DNA of 64,000 nucleotides, from contig JASWHV010000012.1 of NCBI GenBank assembly GCA_030760725.1, positions 50,747,652 through 50,811,651 of the forward strand, read 5' to 3'. The notes beneath the pieces are model-generated. The model did not search any database, was not told the DNA's origin, and was given only the letters and a program-made list of their open reading frames with translations. This DNA is from Neostapfia colusana (lineage: Eukaryota; Streptophyta; Magnoliopsida; Poales; Poaceae). The position numbers and the translations under genes were made by a program. This document shows positions 22,447 through 33,087 of this stretch, piece by piece (within the stretch, counting starts at the first letter, position 1; the number at the start of each line of letters is the position of its first letter).

Positions 22447-22487
22447 ACTCTGCAGAGTCAAAACTATCATGACAGCCCTGCTCATGG
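22447..22487 (+). promoter_or_regulatory. Triple palindrome module, A2 3' LTR
   Basis: ACTCTGCAGAGT perfect; CTATCATGACAG with one asymmetric position; the following hairpin is weakened (CCCTG versus CATGG). Confidence 0.6.
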
Positions 22488-22748
22488 TCAAGAGCGGCTT
22501 GGACTTATTCATGATTAGAGGATGATGAATTGGGAAGTTGAGGAGGTTAAGCGGGGAGCTTAACATTGGAAATGATGTTATGGTTACTTGACATTGATGA
22601 TGGATTATGGGAATTGGGACCATTTCACCTATGTAGTAATGTAAGTGCTTAGTAAGCTAAGGTGATAGGCATTGGTTGCATAGTGCTTAACCATGAGTTC
22701 AGTCTTTCCTTGTTCTAGCCATGCATGACATAACTTTCCCACACTTGC

Positions 22749-22767
22749 TGAGTACCAACGGTACTCA
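22749..22767 (+). promoter_or_regulatory. Conserved LTR stem-loop, A2 3' LTR
   Basis: TGAGTACCAACGGTACTCA, identical to the 5' LTR copy. Confidence 0.7.
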
Positions 22768-23111
22768 AGCTTGCTTTTCTGTTGGTATAAATTGCTGCTC
22801 AGGCCAAGGGAATGATGTGGTGTTCAATGACCAAGACTTTGGACCCGAAGAAGGATTCTAGGCTCACGGAGTCCCCCGGGCAACGCCTGTGATGAATCCC
22901 ACAAGACTTATCTTCCGCTGTTGTTTTATTTACATGTTATGAACATATTATCATCCATCGAGACATTATGTTATGTAAGACATATTTATATTCGAACACT
23001 TGGCTTGTAATATAATGATGCTTCACTATTTGTCGTCACATGTATGAGAAAATGATCCTGGCATACATGTGGGAGGCACTCGGTCGTTCTTCGGAAAAAC
23101 CGAGTGTGACA

Positions 23112-24660
23112 AACGACTTGACGATGTGAAGCACGTGGGGAGGCTTGAAACCGTGCACAAATACGCTGAATTGTATGTCCGGTCTTGATGCCGTGAGATA
23201 CAAAAGTGATCCGATCATGCTTCTAGATTCTTTTTGATCAACGGGATCACAATCTTCATCAAGTTCAAGTGTTGTTGCTGTTCCCATTGGTGTCCTAAGA
23301 GGCTTGCTTTTGTCCATGTTGAAGTGCCTTAGGAGATCTTTTGTATACTTTGTTTGATGCACAAACATACCCTCCTTGGTTTGCTTGATTTGCAGCCCCA
23401 AAAAGTACGTGAGTTCTCCCATCATACTCATCTAAAATTCTGAACTCATCATAGCTGAAAACTTGGACACAAGATCCCGAGAAGCACAACCAAAGATAAT
23501 ATCATCGACATACACTTGAACGAATAATGAGTCATTGCCATGCTTAAGCACAAAAAGAGTTTTATCAACCTTGCCCTTGGTAAACCCCTTTTCAAGTAAG
23601 AATGTTTTTAACCTATCATACCATGCTCTAGGGGCTTGTTTGAGACCGTACAAGGCTTTGGACAGTTTGTAAACATGATTAGGAAAATTTGGATTTTCAA
23701 AACCAGGTGGTTGTTTGACATAAACCTCCTCATCTATGTAGCCATTAAGAAAAGCACTTTTAACATCCATTTGATATAGCTTAAAACCTTTAGATGCAGC
23801 AAAATCTAACAAAATTCTTATGGCTTCTAATCTAGCAACAAGAGCAAAAGTTTCATCAAAATCTAGACATTCAACTTGTGTGAAACCTTGAGCAACCAAC
23901 CTAGCCTTATTCCTAACCACAACCCCATCCTCACTTTGTTTATTTTTAAACACCCATTTAGTTCCAATTAAAGTGTGACCTTGAGGTGGAGGTACAAGTT
24001 TTCAAACATTATTTCTTTCAAAATTTTCTAACTCTTCTTGCATGGCAATAATCCCAGATTCATTAGTGAGTGCGTGTGATATATCTTTGGGTTCAAAAGA
24101 AGCAACAAAAGCAGAATGAGCATGAGAATTGGGGTCGAAAAACCTGGATCTTGTAACTCGTTCATGCAAGCTTCCAATAATTTGTTGTGGAGGATGACTT
24201 TTGAGAATCCGGAGGGGAGTGGACACTTCACAAGCTTCTTCTTCTTCATATTCTTCACAAGCTTCTTCTTCATATTCATCACAATGTCATTAGCTGCCGA
24301 ATTTTTGGGCAGCAGCACTACTTCTTCCTCTTCTTTAATGAAAATACTCTCCCCCTGTGGATATGGATCCGGACCTGCAATATTTGAACTAGTACCTGGG
24401 CTAGCTTCATCAAAAGAAACTTCACAAGTCTCCACAATTTTGTTAGTATCAAGTAAAAGCACACGGTAGCCTCTAGTATGAGATGGATAACCAAGAAACA
24501 TGCCATCAACAGATCTAGCTTCAAATTTATCAAAATTACCATGTTTTTAACAAAGCATTTGCAACCAAAGACCCTAAACTGTGTGACACTAGGCCTATGT
24601 CCAAACCTGAGCTCATATGGTGTTTTACCTAGCTTAGCACGCAAGAAAACACGTTTTTAG
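23112..24660 (-). pseudogene. pol: S pol: RT and start of RNase H (upstream of A2 insertion)
   Basis: Copia RT with KNKARLVAQGFTQVE, YQMDVKSAFLNGYI, EEVYVKQPPGFE, LYGLKQAPRAWYDRL and VYVDDIIFG, the active-site Asp pair being present. A stop follows SSEF at about 23430, then MSMMGELTYFLGLQIKQ and SMIGSLLYLTASRPDIQ continue. A frameshift near 23170 garbles the last residues before A2. Upstream (24002-24660) are the integrase tail and the linker to RT, in several frames with stops. The completed RNase H lies at 9623-10176. Confidence 0.9.
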
Positions 24661-25670
24661 ACATAACGAGCGGTTGTAATTGCATCAGCCCAAAATTTCC
24701 TAGGAGTTTTATATTCATCAAGCATAGTCCTAGCCATCTCAACTAAGGTTCTGTTCTTTCTCTCTACAACACCGTTTTGTTGAGGTACATATGGTGAAGA
24801 AAATTGATGATCTATTGCATTTTCAGCACAAAAGTGATCAAACGATTGATTTTTAAATTCGGTTCCATTATCACTTATAATTGCTCTTAAAGATCCTAGG
24901 TGATCAATTGATAATCTAAGAAATAAAGTTATAAAGTGACTAAAAGCTTCATTCTTAGATGCCATAAAGTAAACCCAAGAGTATCTAGAATAGTCATCAA
25001 CAATCACAAGAACATACCATTTACCTCCGAGGGATTGAACACGTGAAGGTCCTACGGTGTCAAGGTGTAAAAGTTGACCCGGTTCAGTTGTCATGGTCAT
25101 TGTGAGAGGAGCATGTGAACCTGCAACCATATTAACATGTCTACAAGAAGAGTACACAATTTCTTTGTCCCCTTTAAGCTTAGGCAGCCCATGTATGCAA
25201 TCAAGAGCACTAACACGCGTGAGATGATCAAAGCCTATGTGACCAAGTCTACGATGCCAAAAATATAAATCTTTGGAATCATTTGCAACTAGACATCTAT
25301 GCTTAGAGGAAGACATATAAAAATCAGCTTTAAAAACTCTTCCAAACCGAGACATGTTAAAAATAAGCTCACTATTTGAACCTACAACTTTGCAGCAGTT
25401 TTTATTGAAAATAATTTCCAGATTTTCATCTAGCAATTGTGAAACAGAAAGCAAGTTGTATTTCAAATTTTTGACAAGTGCCACATCCTTCAAAGTGTAG
25501 TTATCATTTACTCTAACCGAACCCTTAGCAATTATAGGAGTTGAATAATTATCGGCAAAAGTAACATTCTCTACACGTGACACAAAAGAGAGAGAGGAGA
25601 ACCATTCTTTGTTACCGGTCATGTGGCATGAGCAACCTGAATCCACAATCCAAATGTTCTCCTTCCTCAA
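24657..25670 (-). CDS. pol: S pol: protease and integrase segment (337 codons open)
   Basis: Protease motif WIVDSGCSCHMTG near the start with the catalytic DSG. The integrase zinc finger has HRRLGHIGFDHL, with its distal cysteine part degenerate (YSSCRHVNMV). The core shows LLHLDTVGPSRVQS, VIVDDYSRYSWVYF, IISDNGTEFKNQSF and PYVPQQNGVVERKNRT, so the D, D and E residues are present. The frame closes at a stop after FWADAITTARYV, where the fold normally continues, so this is a truncated part of a larger polyprotein. Protease before integrase before RT confirms copia order. Confidence 0.9.
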   Translation of the reverse strand: MRKENIWIVDSGCSCHMTGNKEWFSSLSFVSRVENVTFADNYSTPIIAKGSVRVNDNYTLKDVALVKNLKYNLLSVSQLLDENLEIIFNKNCCKVVGSNSELIFNMSRFGRVFKADFYMSSSKHRCLVANDSKDLYFWHRRLGHIGFDHLTRVSALDCIHGLPKLKGDKEIVYSSCRHVNMVAGSHAPLTMTMTTEPGQLLHLDTVGPSRVQSLGGKWYVLVIVDDYSRYSWVYFMASKNEAFSHFITLFLRLSIDHLGSLRAIISDNGTEFKNQSFDHFCAENAIDHQFSSPYVPQQNGVVERKNRTLVEMARTMLDEYKTPRKFWADAITTARYV

Positions 25671-25679
25671 GCGTGTAAC

Positions 25680-27374
25680 CTACATAGAAGCACAATACAT
25701 CGATGACTCAATACTGGGGTTAGTTAAAAGGCATTTAGGAATCCAGTACTGAGTCACACGATGTCCAGCAGGAATAACATGCGAAAGCTGAGATAAAACA
25801 GCAGGTTTATGAGTCAAAGTTTGAGATTTTTTGTTCTTAACTACTGACCTATGAGGTGTTACTTGTGTAGCACGAAAATCAGTAGCTCCGGAGGCAAAAA
25901 CAGAAGGTCTGAAGGCAAAAACTGAAGCTCCGGAGGCAAAAACTGAAGCTCCGGAGGTAAACTTTGAATATTTCTGACTCATAACAGCAGGTTGCATGTT
26001 CCTGACATTCGGTTTAGTATGTGCAGCAAAATTTGCATGAGAGTTATAAGATCTAGCTTGCATTCTTTCCTTTTTATGTTGTTTAGCTAGTCTATAACAA
26101 AAATCTATGACATGACCATCTCTACCACAATAGGTACAATGAAATTTAACTTTGTGTTCATGTCTAGATGAGCATGCAGTATGCTTATTTGAACCCGAAT
26201 GTGACAATACTCCTGCAGATTTAAAAAACACTTCTTTTTGTTTAAGAACTGTTTGAATCAAACCACTTCCTAATGATTTTACAATTTTAGGTGGATGTTC
26301 CTTAGCATGAGCATGTGAATCAAAACCTAAACCAGTTTTATCATTGCAAGACTTGGAAGAATTCAGCAGCAAGTTTAGGTTCTTATTCCTATTACAAAAC
26401 CGATCTAATGTCCTATGCATGTTATCAAGTTTATTTGATAGATCAAGGCAATTTTCACATGAAGTTTTTCCTTTTAGTTTGCAATTGGAACGATATTTAA
26501 CTTCATGAGAACGTAAAGCATTGTTCAATATAGAAATTTCTTTCGTAGCATCTTGTAGTTTCTTATCAAGATCATCGCAAGTAGAACAATGCAAATCAAT
26601 TGTAGAACAACAAGCATCTTTCAAGTTTTTATCATTAAGTGCAGCAAGCTTTTTGTTCTTTTCGATTTCAAGTTCAAATTTATCAAGTGTGGAGGTGTGT
26701 GCACTTCTTAGAGAGGACAATTGTTCATATATTAAATCACATGAGGAATAAGAATCATCACTAGGAATCAAGGATGTTAAACGATTAATTTCAGATTCTA
26801 GTGACTCAATTTTAACAGCATTGTCCCTAAGCTTTTTGTCCTTTTTCTTAACAATAATAGTGGCACGAGAAATAGCATCACACATTTCTTCGCAAGTAGG
26901 ACATACCTCTTCGTTATCACTGTTTTGTTCTGCATCCTCCATACTTGATTTTGATTTGCCCGCCATGAAGCACAAGTTTGCCAGATCATCTTCATCACTT
27001 CCAATGTCTACATCAATCGAGCCAAGTTCTTGAAGTGCGGTGATGAAACTGCTTATCAGTTTGCATCCTGTAAAATCCTTGTTTTTCTTGTTGGTGTTGC
27101 CAAAAGAGGACTTGACTTTATATTGCTTTTCATCACGGTTAGAAGGACCTGAAAGGTTAGGGCAATCTGTATGAAAGTGTCCTGTCTTACCACATACAAA
27201 GCATCGTTGAGGTCCGGAGCTTCCTCTCCTTCTAGTTCTCACATTTTGCAATACTTTTGAGAACCTAGTAGAAAGAAGTACTAGATCCTCCTCAGGAAAC
27301 TCCTCAATCTGTTCCAGGGTTAGTGAAGACAGCAAAGCAAAGGTATTGCTAGATGATTGGCCGGAGCTAGGCAT
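25680..27374 (-). CDS. gag: S gag, C-terminal part (two zinc fingers and coiled coil)
   Basis: Long open frame of 564 codons. The first knuckle, CFVCGKTGHFHTDC, lies at about residues 58-71. The central part is Lys/Glu/Leu-rich and coiled-coil-like (KKDKKLRDNAVKIESLESEI, KFELEIEKNKKLAALNDK). A second finger, CTYCGRDGHVIDFC, lies near residue 425. Near the end is a short internal repeat of SGASVFA-type units. Two fingers with a coiled coil is typical of Sirevirus-like Gag. A frameshift near 27400 separates this part from the N-terminal Gag domain. Confidence 0.85.
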   Translation of the reverse strand: MPSSGQSSSNTFALLSSLTLEQIEEFPEEDLVLLSTRFSKVLQNVRTRRRGSSGPQRCFVCGKTGHFHTDCPNLSGPSNRDEKQYKVKSSFGNTNKKNKDFTGCKLISSFITALQELGSIDVDIGSDEDDLANLCFMAGKSKSSMEDAEQNSDNEEVCPTCEEMCDAISRATIIVKKKDKKLRDNAVKIESLESEINRLTSLIPSDDSYSSCDLIYEQLSSLRSAHTSTLDKFELEIEKNKKLAALNDKNLKDACCSTIDLHCSTCDDLDKKLQDATKEISILNNALRSHEVKYRSNCKLKGKTSCENCLDLSNKLDNMHRTLDRFCNRNKNLNLLLNSSKSCNDKTGLGFDSHAHAKEHPPKIVKSLGSGLIQTVLKQKEVFFKSAGVLSHSGSNKHTACSSRHEHKVKFHCTYCGRDGHVIDFCYRLAKQHKKERMQARSYNSHANFAAHTKPNVRNMQPAVMSQKYSKFTSGASVFASGASVFAFRPSVFASGATDFRATQVTPHRSVVKNKKSQTLTHKPAVLSQLSHVIPAGHRVTQYWIPKCLLTNPSIESSMYCASM

Positions 27375-28006
27375 ATCACATTGTGAGACAAGTGCAATAG
27401 TCTTATTCGGGTTCTTACGTGAATTTCATGAGTTTTTAGCTTAGAATAAAGCACATCTAATGTAAGAGTACTCATGATAGTGGATTCACGTATGGATGTT
27501 ACTTTCATCTCCCAAATTGACATGTCTAATGCACTTAGTAATTGCCTAGCATTTTCAGCATCTGAAAAATTAACATTGACTCTACGCAAGTTGCTGAGAA
27601 TTTTATTAAAGCGAGCAAAGAGGTCATCAATGGACTCACCGGGTTGCATCTCAAAGCGCATGTATTCTTTCTTGAACATATCCTGTCTTACCTCCTTGAT
27701 CGTGTTGAATCCTTCGTGGTAGTCACAAAGTGCTCTCCACACATCGTACGCCGATCGGAGGTGTGCAACACGGTCAAAGTCGCTCTGAGTTAGTCCTTGT
27801 ATGATCAAGTTCCGGGCCTTGTTGTTGTTGTCGACATCTCTCATGTTTGTAGCCGTCACTTGATCGTTTGAAGGAACATCGTAAGGCTTGTACACCTTTT
27901 CCCATATTGCAAAGCCTTGCGCCTGGATGAAAGCTTCCATGCGTGCCTTCCAAACCTGAAAATCAATACCACTAAACACACAAGGTTTGGCGGAGTATTT
28001 CTCCAT
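27375..28006 (-). pseudogene. gag: S gag, N-terminal part
   Basis: Starts MEKYSAKPCVFSGIDFQVW at 28006. It has the UBN2-type copia Gag domain: WKARMEAFIQAQGFAIWEKV, AYDVWRALCDYHEG and ESIDDLFARFNKILSNLR. The frame is lost after HEIHVR near 27420, and the natural continuation is in the frame of the downstream zinc-finger part. The start is the first ATG after the primer site, about 45 bp inside. Confidence 0.88.
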
Positions 28007-28051
28007 GATGATTAGTCAAAACACGTGCAAATCACAAAAATTAGAGCAACC

Positions 28052-28065
28052 TGGCTCTGATACCA
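28052..28065 (-). promoter_or_regulatory. Primer binding site of element S
   Basis: Sense TGGTATCAGAGCCA, initiator-Met tRNA type, 2 nt inside the 5' LTR. Confidence 0.92.
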
Positions 28066-28667
28066 ATTGTAGGATCGAAGTACACATGTAAAGCTACAAG
28101 AGGGGGGGTGAATGGTAGATAAAAACTTTTCAGCGGAAGCAACAAAACACCCCTCAGCAGAAAACCGATCTGTTAAAGAAACCGTGTGTGTGACTAATAT
28201 AAACGTGTTCAACTGTGACAAAACTAGTATAGATTGTAGAGAATCAAGTCACGAAGATGTCACAACAAGAATCATGAAAATCCATTGAGAGAAACTCAAG
28301 TTACGATCGAAAGATCGAACAAAGGTCAATCGGTCCTACGCGAGAAAAATAGTTCTGGAATACTGCAAAAAAACTCGTGTAGATCAGAAACTACAAATTC
28401 AATTACCGTGAAATTTTCACAGATGATAGACAATCAAGTTGTGATGACAACCCAAAAATAATCACATCAATTGGATCTGTAAAACTCGAGTTATGATAAA
28501 ACCACCGAAGCAAGGTAGTGCTGAACAGAAACTCGACGAGAAAAACATGTCTGAAACAAGTCAGACGAACAAGGCACAAAAGTTCCTTTAGAATACGAAT
28601 TTTATTTATCAAAACACAAGAGGAACAGCCCCAAAGTCGTGCACCCACCAGACTTGGCCTCCCTTGC

Positions 28668-28674
28668 TTATATA
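28668..28674 (-). promoter_or_regulatory. TATA box of S 5' LTR
   Basis: Sense TATATAA, the box that would drive genomic RNA of S. Confidence 0.55.
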
Positions 28675-29469
28675 ACCAGCCCTAAGGCCAACCCAATTCA
28701 AACTAGGACTCCTACTCCTACTTGGATTCAAACTGTAACTTTCCAATACTGCTCAAGACTCTTCTATACGCAGATAGAAGCAATCTTAAGACTTCCAAAC
28801 ACCTTAGGAACGTCCCAAACATTCCTAAAACAACTCTACGTCATGCCTTACACGAAATCCTGTTATAACCAACTCGAAACTTTCCATAAACAAACCATAA
28901 CCGCCTCAGCCGCAGCCTGAGCGCAAAATCCAGCCGGTTGAACCTTTTCAACCATATCTCCACTTCCATATCTCTTCACCACGCCTTGGAACCATGTTGC
29001 CACGTCCATGCACTCCTTGCACACGTGCAAACACCTTCCAATAACGTCCACGATACCTTCATATGCATTGTTCTTGATCCAAACATGCTGCGCGACCTCC
29101 CGATCAACTCAACCACAATTCCTCCTGAACTTGGTTGTTGAACCTCATCTTCTCCCTAAGACTAGTTCTATGGATCCCGTCACCAGCCATGTCTTGAACT
29201 CAAGCAACACATGCACATGAATAAACAACCAATACTTCCGAGCACAAGTCCTCGACTTGACTCTCGTTAGTTCTGAAACTACAACATCTTACGTGAGCAC
29301 CTCACATAAGCATGTTGTAAACCATAGCAAAATGATATCAGCCATAACCACCAAAACACACCAAAAAATTAGTAAAATAATACTAAGCAAACTTTCCATA
29401 AGAGTAAAGCAAGTTCGAAACATTGCAAGTCAAAAGCAGGACCATTGCAATCAAGCTCTGAACCTTACC

Positions 29470-29708
29470 AAAGCTAACCGGACCTTGAACCGGAGCTTAC
29501 CAAAGCTAGTCGGACCTAGCGCCGGAGCATACTAAAGCTTAGTCGAACCTAGCACAGAACTTACCAAAGCTAGTCGGACCTAGCACCGGAGCTAGCAAAA
29601 ACAAGTCGGACCTAGCCAAAATAAGTCAGACCTAGACAAAGCAAGTAGGACCTTACGTCGGACCTATCGTCGGACCTTGCAGGAGCTCGGACCTAGAACC
29701 GGACCTTG
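29470..29708 (-). repeat. CGGACC-type repeat array in S 5' LTR
   Basis: Same alternating CGGACCT and CCGGAGC words as at 8319-8545, with point differences. Confidence 0.6.
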
Positions 29709-29782
29709 TTAAAAAGGTGTTTTGGTAGTATTCAAAACATTTATCGTCAAAGCCAATGTATTCAAAACACATAGGTCTCACA

Positions 29783-30214
29783 GTCCCATTCTCCATTTCT
29801 ATATTCCCCTCTCCATTTCTATGTCCCATTCTCCATTTCTACATTCCCATCTCCATTTCTATGTCCCATTCTCCATTTCTACATTGGCCTTCTCCATTTC
29901 TATGCCTCATTCTCCATTTCTATATTTCCTTCTCCATTTCTATGGTTTTTCCTCCATTTCTATGGTTCCTTCCTCCATTTCTATGGTTCTTTCTCCATTT
30001 CTATGGTTCCTTCCTCCATTTGTATGGTTCTTTCTCCATTTCTATGGTTCTATTCTCCATTTCTATGGTTCTTTCTCCATTTCTATAGTTCTTTCTCCAT
30101 TTCTATAGTTCTTTCTCAATTTCTAGGGTTCTTTCTCCATTTCTACTTCTTTCATAATGCTTCTCTACATGAAAAATATATGCAATGCATGGAAATGAAT
30201 TTGAGGTTGTTACA
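29783..30214 (-). repeat. Family B LTR, copy B1, right segment
   Basis: Continuation of the LTR cut at 6913. It begins inside the minisatellite and ends with TTGAGGTTGTTACA, the B LTR terminus, at 30214. What follows (CATTC...) is element T, not B internal sequence, so this is an outer boundary: a solo LTR or the 5' LTR of a minus-strand element. The left end is off-window. Confidence 0.85.
29788..30150 (+). repeat. Minisatellite, 18-20 bp unit CTCCATTTCTATGGTTCTTT
   Basis: About 18 tandem units of a CCATTTCTAT core with variable spacers (GTCCCATT, GGTTCTTT, AGTTCTTT). It lies in the U3 start of the B LTR. Shorter versions lie at 6845-6912, 43080-43190 and, inverted, 48320-48400, so array length differs among B copies. 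Confidence 0.9.
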
Positions 30215-30824
30215 CATTCCTCGAGCAGGGATCTGATGAAACACGGGCACCGAGCCTCGACCAAAAATCCCTTCGGTGTAAAGCAAGGCAATGATTCCAA
30301 ACGTCCAAAATGAATAGGACAAATGGGTTTCACTCGACTCCACCCGATAGGCAGATCATTAGACTTGGGGGCTCAACCATCGAGGAAAGCTCCCGGTCGC
30401 CCGACCCCTTCAGGTCACGATCAGCTCATGGATGGGGGGCGAGGCAAACTCGCCATACACCCGACTTCTTCTCCCAAGCCGATGGGAGCGTCAATGGTTC
30501 TACATAAGAACAACACTTCCTCCCTTCCGTCCCTCTCAGGTAGGCCTCCTCAGGAGCGAGACTCCTGGAAGTAGGGTACACCGAGGAGGAGATGGGGAAA
30601 CTCAATCTGATCCTTCGGCTCATCCGGGATCTGAAGAATAGCGGTCTTTCCGTCGCCCAGGTTCTCTAAACCTTTCTTCGGTGGAGGGTGCTGCATATCC
30701 GTGTTCGGCCCTATACCCTGAATTTCTACAGGGGCCGAGTGACCCATCTTGGGAGTCGGCCGAGGAGCTCTCTTAGGAGGACCTGTCCCATCACTTCCGG
30801 ATAATTCTGGGGCCATACATTGGC
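30215..30824. other. Left remnant of T between B1 and the antisense ORF
   Basis: GC-balanced unique-looking sequence without a long convincing frame. It may hold upstream exons or the promoter of the antisense ORF. No match to the T LTR at 44564-45459 is visible, so the missing LTR lies beyond the B1 junction or is deleted. Confidence 0.4.
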
Positions 30825-32661
30825 GTGCCCCGCTCCCCCGAGTCGCCCCCTCTCAATGTGGTTTCTCTGAACCTTCACGGGCTGTGGGGTATCGTCAATC
30901 TTTCCAAGGTCCATGAAGACCGGGAGAAGCGGGTGGCGCAGGCCGCCTTAGAGGCCGCAAGGAAGCGAAAGAAAGACGAGGCCAAGATTCTCCGGATCCA
31001 GCACAAGAAATGGATGCGAGCGGTGCAGGCGGCCGGCAAATCTACTTCAGAGTCTTCATCAGAAGATGGCTCTGACTCGAAGGAAAGTGGTGGTGGTCCA
31101 GCCGAAATTCCAGCCTCCGTTGCTGCGGCGGTGATGGAGCGGGCGTCCAATTCCGCTTGTGATTGGGGGCAAAGGGGGAAGGCGAGCGCCGACCCCACTG
31201 AGTGCCCCTGCATTGAGCACGATGCCGGCCTTTTGGGGCTCGGGTGCCGGGAGCTCGGATCATTTGGGGCACCTTGCCCTTCAGCGAGGGATTACGGCAG
31301 ATGGGCGGTCGAGCATTGGAGGGAGATCAGTAGGGCGCTGAGCCCGGACTAACATCTCTCGTCAAGCGCGTCTCCACGACCTTGGGTGCTCTAACGTCGG
31401 AGGTTCGGGTCGCTTCGGTTCCCATCACCGTTGTGGTGGCAGCTCCAGCCTTCGTTCCGCTGCCTGTCGTCCCCCGTTCCCCAGATGGTACGACTTCGTC
31501 GTGCGCCATTCCTCGGCAGTGGGGAAGGTAACTTTTGTCTTTCTCTTGCTCTGTTGACTTTCCTTTGTTTGTGTTTTCTAACCTGTGCTCGGGCAGCTAC
31601 GGGAGGTGCCTATGAGATGCCTGAGGAGCCTTTTTCTCTTCTCCTTCTCCTCTTTGCAAATTCTTGGATTTTGACAAATAATCTCCCCTTGTTGGCAGGA
31701 TCTGGTCCACCAAGCTGCCAAATACTCGTGGAGCCTTCATGAGAACGAGGATCATCATCGCCGTGCGGAGGCCGAGCTGGCTGAGGTGCGGGTGGAGCTC
31801 AAGAATGCCCGGGCTGCTGCGGAAGGTGCGGCTCGAGCTGTGGCGGTTGCAATCGAGGGGGCGGCATCCTCATCCACAGAGCTTGCCCGCCTTCAGGCGG
31901 TTGCTGAGGCCGCGCGAGGGGGCGCGGTCCACGCTGCAGAGGAGCTGGCGGCCCATAGCCAGGAAATCCCGGAGGCGCTGGTCCTCATGGAAAGGACAAG
32001 GGACCAGATCACGGGTCAGTCCTTTCTTATTTTTGGCCCCGTGCATCCGCGCTGGTCTAACACTTTTGTGATGTATCTTGTGCTGATACGCGAGGGCGTA
32101 TCACTGTCGCTGAAGACTTGGCCGAGGCTCAGGGAGGGGACATCGAGAATCTTTGTGCTCGCCTCTCTGCTGAAGAACGGACATTGGAGAAGACTCCGCG
32201 CCTGGTGGCAGCGACTTGCGACAGGATGCTGGGTCCGATGTTGCTTCCTCAGAGTCACGGCTTCAGCATGTTACCCAGCGTTTTTCGTTGCTTCAGGCGG
32301 AGCTCGCCAGCCTCCGAGATGCTGGGAGGTCCATATGTGACCTGGTGCTCGGAGACCGCTCTGGAATCGGACTCTCCGGTCGACTGGTCAGGGCGCGTGG
32401 TGAAGTGGACGGTCAGCGACGGGATGTTGGGGAAGCCGGGTCTTCTACGGGGCCCAAGTGGCACTAGGGGCCATGCTGTCTCACTACCCCGCCTTCGTTC
32501 TTTAGCTTCTTTTCAGTTTTCGCGAGCTGGCTATGGATCCTCAAGAGGTTAGGGATGCGATTACTCCGGCTGTGCTCTACTTGGCCGAGCTTGTCCCTGA
32601 AGAGGTGATCATGGATGAGTCGGACAGGAAACAGAGGGGAGTAGTCCTTCTTCGTAGTTAG
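30825..32661 (+). pseudogene. Antisense ORF of element T (coiled-coil protein, apparently spliced)
   Basis: Plus-strand coding opposite to gag. The first block has LNVVSLNLHGLWGIVNLSKV, then a charged helix (EAARKRKKDEAKILRIQHKK) and a Ser/Glu-rich stretch. The second block (about 31702-32014) is an Ala/Glu-rich coiled coil (AEAELAEVRVELKNARAAAE). Intron-like GT...AG stretches fit at about 31529-31591 and 32015-32099; across the latter the frame joins as ITGRITVAEDLAEAQGGDIE. Further coiled coil lies at 32216-32467, and a last exon ends DRKQRGVVLLRS then TAG at 32659-32661. It resembles the C-terminal half of rice 'putative gypsy type transposon' proteins (Pfam PF04195 group); the N-terminal domain is not visible. 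A frame change near 32230 may mean decay or another intron. Confidence 0.55.
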
Positions 32662-33087
32662 GACTCCTTCCTGGGTTTTGGTTTTGTCTTTTGTAATTTG
32701 CGGGGAATATGAGTCCTCCTTTTATAGAATGAGAAAGCTACCGACATTTTGGTTGAAAATTTGAGACGAGAATCGGGGGATATGCATACTTTTTTGAAGG
32801 TTGGGTTTGGGTTTCTAGTGGATGGGTAGCCCCCAAGCTCCGTGCATGGGTCGGTTCGTTCCTTCCATCGCACGGTGCTTCTCTATATATGTACCTTAGG
32901 GGATTGCGTTATGCGGGAGGTCAGGTCCGGCTTTGTTGCGGGGGGAAGATGTCGGATCATAAAAAGAGCCCAAAAAACAGAAAAGGTACAAGTCTTGGCA
33001 TCTATATATTAATTCTGCCCGGCTTGGGGGCTTACACACAGAATCAATGGCACCCAGACTACACATAGAGGCAAGCGACGTCCCTCT
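32662..33087. other. Junction between antisense ORF and protease of T
   Basis: About 425 bp where RT-RNase H-integrase would be expected in an autonomous element. Only AT-rich 3'-end-like sequence is present, from both convergent units. No pol motif in any frame. Confidence 0.6.

Larger units (their letters stand above)
10177..23111 (+). mobile_element. Gypsy family A, copy A2 (complete, inactivated)
   Basis: Full-length 12.9 kb element with both LTRs, primer site, orf0, gag, protease-RT-RNase H-integrase-chromodomain and polypurine tract. It is inserted in the RNase H side of S pol. The flanks are GACGG (10172-10176) and AACGA (23112-23116), each one change from GACGA, which joins the two halves of the S reading frame. 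Thus a 5-bp duplication has decayed on both sides. At least two frameshifts and several stops inactivate pol. LTR-LTR identity looks like about 96-98% in the parts I compared. Confidence 0.95.
19560..23111 (+). repeat. 3' LTR of A2 (3552 bp)
   Basis: Near-identical to the 5' LTR with scattered substitutions and small indels. Contains TATA (20469-20474), the 61-codon ORF (21950-22135), the palindrome module (22447-22487) and the hairpin (22749-22767). Confidence 0.95.
6914..29782 (-). mobile_element. Sirevirus-like Ty1/copia element S (split by A2)
   Basis: Order in sense: 5' LTR 28068-29782, primer site, long two-finger gag, protease, integrase, RT, RNase H, a roughly 1 kb non-coding tail with repeated polypurine tracts, 3' LTR 6914-8626. 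Protease-integrase-RT-RNase H is the copia order. The flanking 5 bp are identical, GTCCC at 6909-6913 and 29783-29787, although the surrounding minisatellite repeats this word. Sirevirus features are a long gag with coiled coil, multiple polypurine tracts, and CCGGACC-type repeats in the LTR. Pol and gag carry stops and frameshifts, and A2 (10177-23111) sits in the RT/RNase H region. Confidence 0.93.
28068..29782 (-). repeat. 5' LTR of element S (1715 bp)
   Basis: Partner of 6914-8626. The CGGACC array lies at 29470-29708 and the TATA box at 28668. In window orientation it ends AGGTCTCACA, against AGGTTCACA in the 3' LTR. Confidence 0.94.

Noticed and set aside
29756..30236. Long ORFs rich in SPFLWF- and HFYGS-type repeats
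   Set aside because: Translation of the CTCCATTTCTAT minisatellite, open in more than one frame because the repeat lacks stops.
30825..32661. A captured host gene encoding a coiled-coil protein
   Set aside because: The position convergent to Tat gag-protease and the type of coiled coil fit the antisense ORF known from Tat elements better than a captured cellular gene.
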